A DNA stretch of 42,373 bases from a virus. The stretch is from positions 1-42,373 of IMG/VR virus record IMGVR_UViG_3300035670_000472. One strand, written 5' to 3'. The notes below the pieces were generated by a model. That model searched no databases. It was not told where the DNA came from and was given only the letters and a program-made list of their open reading frames with translations. Made by a program: the position numbers and the translations under genes. Below, piece after piece: positions 37,287 through 42,373 of the stretch; within the stretch, counting starts at the first letter, position 1; each line of letters begins with the position of its first letter.

Positions 37287-38225
37287 ATGAAAACTGCTCT
37301 GATTACCGGTGTGTCTGGTTATCTTGGTTCGCATCTTGCCAAATCATTGAAGAAGGCAGGATGGAAAGTTGTCGGCATTGATAAGAAATATCCAAAAAAC
37401 GAATATGTTGACTTGTTTCAAATTGGTGACATTACTGAACAAGAACCACTCGTTAACACTTTTCGAAAAATAAGAATTGATGCCGTATTTCATCTTGCCG
37501 GTAGAATCGAAGTTTGCGAATCAAATAAAAATCCAATTGAGTTCTATCGAAACAATGTGAACGGTACAATCAATGTTCTAAATGCCATGAAAACATTTGG
37601 CGTAGATAAAATCATCTATTCGTCTACGGCTGGTGTTTACAAGACAAAGAATGAACCAATCACAGAAATTGACGAAGTGAACCCATTCAACAATCCATAC
37701 TCAGGAAGTAAGTATTGTGCAGAGATGGCAATTCGTCAATCAGGAATCAAACACATCATTTTTCGTTATTTCAATTTGGCAGGTGCAGACCCCGATGGTG
37801 AGTTTGGTGAATGTCACGAACCAGAGACTCACCTGATTCCGAGAATTCTGCAAAATCTAAATAGTTTTGAAATTTATGGTGAAGACTATGAAACGCCAGA
37901 TGGCACATGCATTCGTGACTATGTTCATGTTTCAGATGTTGCCGATGCACACATTCTTGCCGCAGAAAAACTGAAAGAAAACTCTGCCATAATTAATTTG
38001 GGAACGGGTAAAGGACATTCGGTAAAAGAGATTATTGAAATTGTCGGTGAGGTTGCAAACAGACCGGTAGGTTATTCTTACAAACCTCGCCGACAAGGTG
38101 ACCCACCTAAATTAGTTGCCGATATTAATTCTGCCAAAAATCTATTGCAATATCAGCCAAGACATGATATAGTATCTATTGTTCAAACTGCATACAACTG
38201 GCAACAATCACAAAATGACAAATAA
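37287..38225 (+). CDS. galE: UDP-glucose 4-epimerase-like SDR enzyme
   Basis: 312 residues from ATG 37287. TGVSGYLGSH is the NAD-binding glycine motif. The catalytic triad region is present: SSTAGVY and YSGSKYCAE (Y-x3-K). FRYFNLAGADPDGEFGECHEPETHLIPRILQ and GTCIRDYVHVSDVADAH are typical of GalE. It interconverts UDP-glucose and UDP-galactose or similar. Together with the cytidylyltransferase, GT2 and RmlC-like proteins it forms a sugar-modification module. Confidence 0.88.
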   Translation: MKTALITGVSGYLGSHLAKSLKKAGWKVVGIDKKYPKNEYVDLFQIGDITEQEPLVNTFRKIRIDAVFHLAGRIEVCESNKNPIEFYRNNVNGTINVLNAMKTFGVDKIIYSSTAGVYKTKNEPITEIDEVNPFNNPYSGSKYCAEMAIRQSGIKHIIFRYFNLAGADPDGEFGECHEPETHLIPRILQNLNSFEIYGEDYETPDGTCIRDYVHVSDVADAHILAAEKLKENSAIINLGTGKGHSVKEIIEIVGEVANRPVGYSYKPRRQGDPPKLVADINSAKNLLQYQPRHDIVSIVQTAYNWQQSQNDK

Positions 38226-38781
38226 AAAAGACATGGATTTCGTTTCGGCATCAGACCGTATTTCTTCTAGTCTATTAGATAACCACATACATTTTATCTA
38301 TGGTGACATTGAAGAAGCAAACACACTCGATGCCATCCATTGGATTACCTATGAGAATCTTCAACCTGGAGATTATCCGCTAACACTCTACATCAATTCT
38401 GATGGTGGGTCATTACAAGATGCTTTCGCTCTTATCGATGTGATGCGTAAGTCAAACAAACCTGTTCACACAATTGGACTTGGTTCTGTTTGTTCATCCG
38501 CATTTTTAATATTTGCTTCTGGTACAAAAGGATATCGTTACATCAGTCCTACTGCATCAATCATGTGCCATCAATACACCGATGGTCTAACAGGCAAGTA
38601 CCATGACATTAAAGCAACGGCCAAAGAACACGACCTCATCAACAAACGAATGGTCAATCTTTTCAAAGAGTGTACCGATTTAAGTTTACAACAAATAAAC
38701 AAAAAACTTTTGCCGGCAAGTGACGCCTACTTTACGGCTGAAGAATTAATCGAACTAGGCGTAGCGGACCATATCTTCTAA
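38215..38781 (+). CDS. clpP: ClpP-like serine protease
   Basis: 188 residues from ATG 38215, overlapping galE by 11 bases. Catalytic triad by alignment to ClpP: S94 in GSVCSSAF, H119 in MCHQ, D170 in SDAYF. The core YINSDGGSLQDAFALIDVM and ISPTASIMCHQYTDGLTGKYHDI are clear. No ATPase partner is visible. Phage ClpP proteins may act in capsid maturation, or work with host ClpX/ClpA. A missing signal peptide means cytoplasmic action. Confidence 0.88.
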   Translation: MTNKKDMDFVSASDRISSSLLDNHIHFIYGDIEEANTLDAIHWITYENLQPGDYPLTLYINSDGGSLQDAFALIDVMRKSNKPVHTIGLGSVCSSAFLIFASGTKGYRYISPTASIMCHQYTDGLTGKYHDIKATAKEHDLINKRMVNLFKECTDLSLQQINKKLLPASDAYFTAEELIELGVADHIF

Positions 38782-38801
38782 GGAGGTTTTCAAAAATAGA
38801 C

Positions 38802-38957
38802 ATGTTACAAGGTGGCAAGAAATATCAAAAAACGGTCAAGACTAAATTCAAAAAGAACCGTGACAAAGAAGGCAGTAAACATTTCGATAAAAACAGGCAT
38901 CACGATAAATCTTTTTATCGTTTAGCAAAAGAGGAAAAAGAAGACTATGTCCTATAG
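38802..38957 (+). CDS. Small very basic protein
   Basis: 51 residues from ATG 38802. Basic and hydrophilic (KKYQKTVKTKFKKNRDKEGSKHF, then FDKNRHHDKSFYR). AAGGAGG is 15 bases upstream, rather far, so the start is not certain. Probably nucleic-acid binding. Overlaps the next gene by 11 bases. Confidence 0.6.
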   Translation: MLQGGKKYQKTVKTKFKKNRDKEGSKHFDKNRHHDKSFYRLAKEEKEDYVL

Positions 38958-39114
38958 AGAAGAATTGAAGGCAAAGATTCGTGACCTAGAAAAAAAGATT
39001 GCAAAAGACGAAACCGAAAAATTGCAATTAGAGATTGAGTTGAATAAACTGAAATTGGCAGAATTTGAAGAAGATATGAAAGAATCTGCCGAACAAAAAC
39101 TACTCAAAGGATAG
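38947..39114 (+). CDS. Small coiled-coil protein
   Basis: 55 residues from ATG 38947. A clear coiled coil: YREELKAKIRDLEKKIAKDETEKLQLEIELNKLKLAEFEED. Overlaps the basic protein by 11 bases, so the two may be co-translated and could pair. A class 1 cassette follows. Confidence 0.65.
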   Translation: MSYREELKAKIRDLEKKIAKDETEKLQLEIELNKLKLAEFEEDMKESAEQKLLKG

Positions 39115-39168
39115 TGTTGTTTTTATGCAACAGTAGTGCTTGACAAATGCCATAACCTCTGTTATACT
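39115..39168 (+). promoter_or_regulatory. Class 1 cassette with stem-loop and promoter
   Basis: TGTTG/CAACA stem-loop (39115-39132) with loop TTTTTATG, then AGTGC, TTGACA at 39140-39145, spacer 17, and TATACT at 39163-39168. ATG 39176 lies 7 bases after the -10. Confidence 0.8.
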
Positions 39169-39175
39169 TGGGGTT

Positions 39176-39595
39176 ATGGAAATCTTAAAAGAAGTCACTC
39201 AATGGGATGTCGAATATCGGCAACCTAATCACACCTATTTGGTTAATAATAAAAACCAAATTGTCGCATATGCCAAATGGCATTCAAATGAGATTATGTT
39301 ATTCAAATCTCGTACCACACTTAATACTCGGTATCGTAAATTTGAAAAATCAAATCACAAGGCATTATCAAAATTAATTAAACAATTTGCCTCAGAAGAT
39401 AAACAAACCGAAAAGAAAGAAAAATATATTCGGCCTAATTATGTTCGTTTATTCAAAGTAAATTCAAAAGGCAAAGATTATATTGTCGAATATAATGCAA
39501 AAGTAAAACAAGTAACCTGCCCTTGTATTGGTTTCGGTTATCGTAGAAAATGCAAACACTCAGATGCTGTATTTAAGTTAGTGAACACTCACTAA
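39176..39595 (+). CDS. SWIM-type zinc finger protein
   Basis: 139 residues from ATG 39176, at the transcription start and so predicted leaderless. C115-P-C117 and C126-K-H128 give the CxC..CxH SWIM motif at the C-terminus (VTCPCIGFGYRRKCKHSD). The N-terminal part is a beta-rich domain (LVNNKNQIVAYAKWHSNEIMLFKS). SWIM domains bind DNA or proteins. The end of this gene overlaps the inverted repeat of the next cassette. Confidence 0.75.
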   Translation: MEILKEVTQWDVEYRQPNHTYLVNNKNQIVAYAKWHSNEIMLFKSRTTLNTRYRKFEKSNHKALSKLIKQFASEDKQTEKKEKYIRPNYVRLFKVNSKGKDYIVEYNAKVKQVTCPCIGFGYRRKCKHSDAVFKLVNTH

Positions 39596-39641
39596 CATAC
39601 TCCAAAAAGTGCTTGACATTCCTGCCGACTTGTAGTAATAT
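39577..39641 (+). promoter_or_regulatory. Class 1 cassette: perfect inverted repeat over the stop codon, then promoter
   Basis: GTTAGTGA (39577-39584) and TCACTAAC (39589-39596), 8-bp arms with a 4-base spacer, contain the SWIM gene stop codon. Then TTGACA at 39613-39618, spacer 17, and TAATAT at 39636-39641. The leader has TGATTGATATGGA before ATG 39671. Confidence 0.8.
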
Positions 39642-39670
39642 TGTATTTGTTGATTGATATGGAGATTGTT

Positions 39671-39985
39671 ATGAAGAAATTTGCGATTTTTCAGTTACCC
39701 TTTGAACACGACAAAATGCGTGATTTGTATTTTATGGAACCAAGTGAGATTGAATCGCTTAGTGATGAATTCGAATTCGTTGCTCAAATTGATGCACGGT
39801 CGCTTGATGAGTGTTTTCGAATCGGTAATTTCGTTTGCGCTGCCGATGAACCTCTCCGCCAAGTAGTTGCTGAGGGAATGCGTAGTATCTCGACCGGAGA
39901 TATTGTGCAAGATTTAGAAACCGATGAGACATTTGTTTGTATCGCTCACGGTTGGGAAAAAATCAATATGAAGGAGTGTGCATAA
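39671..39985 (+). CDS. Hypothetical protein
   Basis: 104 residues from ATG 39671 with TGGAG upstream in the conserved leader. Mixed alpha-beta (MKKFAIFQLPFEHDKMRDL, EFEFVAQIDARSLDECFRIGNFV). No family recognised. The next gene starts in its last codon. Confidence 0.65.
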   Translation: MKKFAIFQLPFEHDKMRDLYFMEPSEIESLSDEFEFVAQIDARSLDECFRIGNFVCAADEPLRQVVAEGMRSISTGDIVQDLETDETFVCIAHGWEKINMKECA

Positions 39986-40311
39986 TGATTGACGGACTGA
40001 ATGATTATCTGGATTATATTCGCAAAGACTATGCACGGTGGATGGGACAATCGCCTACCGAAATTCGCATTCGTATGACCGAAGAATTTCAACAGTCGGT
40101 CGGTTTTGAAGTTGGCTCAAAGTATATCAAAGTTTATGCTGGTGCCAATCAACGCTCTGTCCACTCGTTCATCTGCCTGAAAGATAATGGTAAATTCAAA
40201 AGGGGTGACATTCTGAAGGCCGCTGGTTGGTCTGCACCTGCGAAGAATTTTGCTCGTGGTAATGTAATCACGAAACAATATGGACAAACTACTTGGACTG
40301 GAGCGATGTAA
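39985..40311 (+). CDS. Conserved T4-type phage hypothetical protein
   Basis: 108 residues from ATG 39985. The C-terminal part SFICLKDNGKFKRGDILKAAGWSAPAKNFARGNVI is a recognisable phage pattern. The N-terminus is helical (DGLNDYLDYIRKDYARWMGQSPTEIRIRMTEEF). Role unknown. TAATG overlap with the next gene. Confidence 0.75.
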   Translation: MIDGLNDYLDYIRKDYARWMGQSPTEIRIRMTEEFQQSVGFEVGSKYIKVYAGANQRSVHSFICLKDNGKFKRGDILKAAGWSAPAKNFARGNVITKQYGQTTWTGAM

Positions 40312-40502
40312 TGAATAAAATTAATGGTTTTGTTGTTGTTGCGACTGCCGACAACATTTCAAAAATGACAAGTGAAGAAATTAGTTTATTGGCAGATTTG
40401 TTGTCTGATGTTACAAATGGTGCGAAACTGGCTGATGCAATTTCGTTTTCGATACAAGACAAAGATTATGCGAATGTCGAAGTCCAAGAGGCGGTGTGCT
40501 AA
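40311..40502 (+). CDS. Hypothetical protein
   Basis: 63 residues from ATG 40311 (TAATG). Beta-alpha start (NGFVVVATADNISKMTSEEISLLADLLSDV). No domain seen. One base separates its stop from the next gene. Confidence 0.6.
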   Translation: MNKINGFVVVATADNISKMTSEEISLLADLLSDVTNGAKLADAISFSIQDKDYANVEVQEAVC

Positions 40503-40503
40503 T

Positions 40504-40653
40504 ATGATGAGATTCATTTTTGGTTTACTTTTAGTTTTCGGTGCGGTCGGTGGTATGGATGCCGATCCTGAAGGTGTTAACTTTGCCGCACAAATGTCCA
40601 TTGCCATGTTAGGATTGATTCTAATGTTTTTCGGCACAAGGAGAATGAGATGA
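40504..40653 (+). CDS. Small membrane protein
   Basis: 49 residues from ATG 40504. Two hydrophobic helices (FIFGLLLVFGAVGGM and MSIAMLGLILMFFGT) joined by DADPEGVNFAA. Similar short proteins are common in aquatic phages. ATGA-coupled to the next gene. Confidence 0.65.
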   Translation: MMRFIFGLLLVFGAVGGMDADPEGVNFAAQMSIAMLGLILMFFGTRRMR

Positions 40654-40988
40654 TAATTTACACACACCAAAAATCTAAAAAACGCAAACCAAATGCAAAA
40701 CAAAAAGAATTGGCTGCTGATTGGCAACAATTAGTGGCAAAACATTTACCAAAAACGATGTTGCCAAAACCAGACATTCAAAAAGTATTTCCTTCTGCAC
40801 CCAAACCTTTTGTGCGACATACAAAATATATTGAATCTTTGGTTACCGGCTATTATAATACTTTTCGAAAACCAGATATGCGATATACTGGCGACAAAAT
40901 GAAAGGTATTGGCACATTGCATAAATCAAATGCGGTGCCTATTTTTACTGATGAAGAAGCAAAAGACCAGGCAACAATGCGCCGATAA
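40650..40988 (+). CDS. Conserved phage hypothetical protein
   Basis: 112 residues, basic at the N-terminus (HQKSKKRKPNAKQKELAADW) and ending with RYTGDKMKGIGTLHKSNAVPIFTDEEAKD. The pattern is familiar from small T4-type phage proteins with no assigned function. Confidence 0.65.
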   Translation: MIIYTHQKSKKRKPNAKQKELAADWQQLVAKHLPKTMLPKPDIQKVFPSAPKPFVRHTKYIESLVTGYYNTFRKPDMRYTGDKMKGIGTLHKSNAVPIFTDEEAKDQATMRR

Positions 40989-40991
40989 TAT

Positions 40992-41068
40992 GTTAGTGAG
41001 TATTCACTAACTTGTGTTGTTTTTAGGCAACAATAGTGCTTGACAAGTATGCCGTTTCGTGTTATAAT
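40992..41068 (+). promoter_or_regulatory. Class 1 cassette: perfect inverted repeat, stem-loop, promoter
   Basis: GTTAGTGA (40992-40999) and TCACTAAC (41004-41011) with a GTAT spacer. TGTTG/CAACA stem-loop at 41015-41032. TTGACA at 41040-41045, spacer 17, TATAAT at 41063-41068. The most complete copy of the cassette in the window. Confidence 0.85.
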
Positions 41069-41079
41069 GTTTACATTGA

Positions 41080-41103
41080 ATGATTGATAAGGACTCTTTG
41101 TAA
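41080..41103 (+). promoter_or_regulatory. Leader peptide candidate overlapping the 41103 start
   Basis: ATG 41080 begins a 7-residue ORF (MIDKDSL) whose TAA shares a base with the ATG at 41103. AAGGA inside it is also the ribosome binding site of the main gene. The TGATTGATAAGGA string recurs in three other leaders. Confidence 0.4.
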
Positions 41104-41822
41104 TGAAACTGCTTTCGATTGGTAACCCTAAGATTCTCAAAGGCATGAAACAAGGTTATATGACATATATTCTGCACCTTGCGCCTGCTGATGTTTCTGG
41201 TTACAATACTTGTCCGAAGGCGACTGCCGGTTGCAAAACGGCATGTCTTAATACCGCAGGTCGTGGCGGCATGTTCAAAAAAGGCGAAACGACCAATGTC
41301 ATTCAACAGGCACGAATTCGTAAAACCAAATTCTTTTTTGAAGACCGTGAAAATTTTCTTGCGACACTTAAAGACGATATTCGCAAGGCAATTAAACAGG
41401 CCGAAAAGAAAGGTCTGATTCCTGTTTTTCGTTTGAATGGCACCTCTGACATTGCATGGGAAAAGTATGGTGTCATCCAAGAGTTTCCCAATGTTCAGTT
41501 TTATGATTACACCAAAATTCTTGGTCGCAAAGTGAACGGTCTTGCAAATTATCAATTGACCTTCTCTGCCGCTGATGGCAATGACCTTGATGTTCGCCGG
41601 GCAATTAAAGAAGGTTACAATGTTGCAACGGTGTTCGGTATTAAGAAATCGCAACCAATGCCTGAGACATACGAAGGCATGCCAGTTTTTAATGGCGATG
41701 ATTCTGACCTGCGTTTTCTTGACCCGAAAGGTGTTGTTGTTGGTCTGTATGCCAAAGGTAAAGCGAAAAAAGATACCTCTGGTTTTGTGAAATACCCTGT
41801 TATTATGATGAAGGCTGCTTAA
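41103..41822 (+). CDS. Gp88-like cysteine protein
   Basis: 239 residues. C37, C44 and C48 (CPKATAGCKTACL) followed by NTAGRG resemble the Gp88-type phage proteins, whose activity is not known to me. The cysteine cluster could bind iron-sulfur or zinc. The rest is an alpha-beta fold (FRLNGTSDIAWEKYGVIQEFPNVQFYDYTKI..YQLTFSAADGNDLDV). A TIM-barrel-like or SAM-related fold is possible but unproven. Confidence 0.7.
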   Translation: MKLLSIGNPKILKGMKQGYMTYILHLAPADVSGYNTCPKATAGCKTACLNTAGRGGMFKKGETTNVIQQARIRKTKFFFEDRENFLATLKDDIRKAIKQAEKKGLIPVFRLNGTSDIAWEKYGVIQEFPNVQFYDYTKILGRKVNGLANYQLTFSAADGNDLDVRRAIKEGYNVATVFGIKKSQPMPETYEGMPVFNGDDSDLRFLDPKGVVVGLYAKGKAKKDTSGFVKYPVIMMKAA

Positions 41823-41823
41823 T

Positions 41824-42024
41824 ATGAATTACGATAAACGACATGGTGGTGCCTATGACCGTGGTTCTGCTGATGCGTGGTACGGTCGTGAAGTGAACCC
41901 GCATTACTTTACTGGCGACACTTATCAGTCAACCAAGATTGAAGAAGTTGATATGACCGAAGAAGAAATTGCGGCATACATGGCGGGTTACAATGCAACA
42001 CCCTTTGCTCAAAAGGAGTGGTAA
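41824..42024 (+). CDS. Small conserved phage protein (DRGSADAWYGR type)
   Basis: 66 residues starting one base after the Gp88-like stop. HGGAYDRGSADAWYGREVNPHYF is a recurrent small-protein motif in tailed phages and bacteria, somewhat like ribosome modulation factor in spacing. TEEEIAAYMAGYN follows. Function unknown. Confidence 0.7.
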   Translation: MNYDKRHGGAYDRGSADAWYGREVNPHYFTGDTYQSTKIEEVDMTEEEIAAYMAGYNATPFAQKEW

Positions 42025-42025
42025 A

Positions 42026-42247
42026 ATGATTCGCAGAAAACCTAAAAAGTTTAAGCCGCAAATTGATTTGTCTGGCCCACAAGGCAATGCATATTATTTG
42101 ATGGCGGTTGTAGAGAAAACATTTCGTCAATCTGGTGCGCCTCATTTAGGCAAAGTCATTGTTGAAGAAATGAAACAAGGTGATTACGAGCATTTGGTAA
42201 GAACCTTTGATTTGTACCTTGGTGAACATTTTGATATTGTGAGATGA
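42026..42247 (+). CDS. Small conserved phage protein
   Basis: 73 residues from ATG 42026 with AAGGAG upstream. Basic start (MIRRKPKKFKPQ), then IDLSGPQGNAYYLMAVVEKTF, a pattern known from other T4-type phages. A second helix EEMKQGDYEHLVRTFDLYLG follows. ATGA-coupled to the last gene. Confidence 0.7.
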   Translation: MIRRKPKKFKPQIDLSGPQGNAYYLMAVVEKTFRQSGAPHLGKVIVEEMKQGDYEHLVRTFDLYLGEHFDIVR

Positions 42248-42373
42248 TTATGGATAATTTTTTGATTAGTATTGAAAAAGACGAATACGGTTTTTATCGT
42301 GCCGTTTTTTCCGATGGTACGATTGTCGATTTGAACACCGACAATTATGCCGATGCCGTTTGTGAAGCAGATA
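42244..42373 (+). CDS. Hypothetical protein, 3' end beyond the window
   Basis: Starts at ATG 42244 (ATG 42250 possible) and is open to the last base, 43 codons visible. Acidic and aromatic (IEKDEYGFYRAVFSDGTIVDLNTDNYADAV). No family assigned. Confidence 0.55.
   Translation, partial: MIMDNFLISIEKDEYGFYRAVFSDGTIVDLNTDNYADAVCEAD

Noticed and set aside
1-42373. Prophage or integration signs (integrase, attachment site)
   Set aside because: No integrase, excisionase or repressor of temperate type was seen, and the gene set fits a lytic T4-type phage.

Overview
The window is a 42 kb piece of an AT-rich, tightly packed genome of a T4-type tailed phage (myovirus). The calls behind this are a class I ribonucleotide reductase small subunit, a T4 RNase H-like 5' nuclease, a phage ClpP protease, a tail-fibre block whose gene junctions carry T4-like late promoter words (TATAAATA and close variants), freestanding homing endonucleases, seven tRNA genes, and many very small genes joined by ATGA or TAATG overlaps. 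Sec signal peptides and a lipobox point to a Gram-negative host. There are no photosynthesis genes. Many of the small proteins are of kinds I know from aquatic (marine or freshwater) myophages, but the host cannot be named from this sequence. All genes but one lie on the + strand, and both ends of the window cut through genes.

Layout. 1-3434: metallophosphoesterase (5' cut), glycosyltransferase, nrdB, secreted thermonuclease, zinc ribbon. 3431-4697: a minus-strand GIY-YIG homing endonuclease with its own late promoter and a hairpin over its ribosome binding site, then a plus-strand GIY-YIG protein. 4698-5596: small genes. 5634-15526: late structural block with at least seven fibre or adhesin-like proteins and small assembly-type partners, probably the host-recognition apparatus. 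15594-25176: accessory genes, mostly short and unknown, with a Vsr-like homing endonuclease, another GIY-YIG protein, a SprT-like metalloprotease, small membrane proteins and a lipoprotein plus periplasmic protein pair. 25276-27891: another run of small genes. 28018-28695: terminator and seven tRNAs (Thr, Pro, Glu, Leu, Arg, Met, Cys) with a 15-codon ORF between two of them. 28798-32663: exported and membrane proteins, including one with five 22-residue cysteine repeats and holin-like proteins. 32763-38781: DNA metabolism (rnh), a sugar module (cytidylyltransferase, GT2 glycosyltransferase, RmlC-like and GalE-like enzymes) and ClpP. 38802-42373: more small genes, including a SWIM zinc finger and a Gp88-like cysteine protein.

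The most striking non-coding signal is a dispersed regulatory cassette. Nine times on the + strand, an extended -35 (AGTGCTTGACA) and a TATAAT-like -10 stand in front of a block of small genes, often after a TGTTG/CAACA stem-loop and an inverted repeat GTTAGTGA-N4-TCACTAAC. Several of these promoters put the start codon 6-9 nt after the -10, which predicts leaderless mRNAs. A second set of three promoters shares TTRCCRCAA exactly 21 nt before the -10. Late genes instead carry TATAAATA-type words, often overlapping the upstream stop codon. Together these suggest separate early and late programmes, with copies of one early cassette spread through the accessory region.
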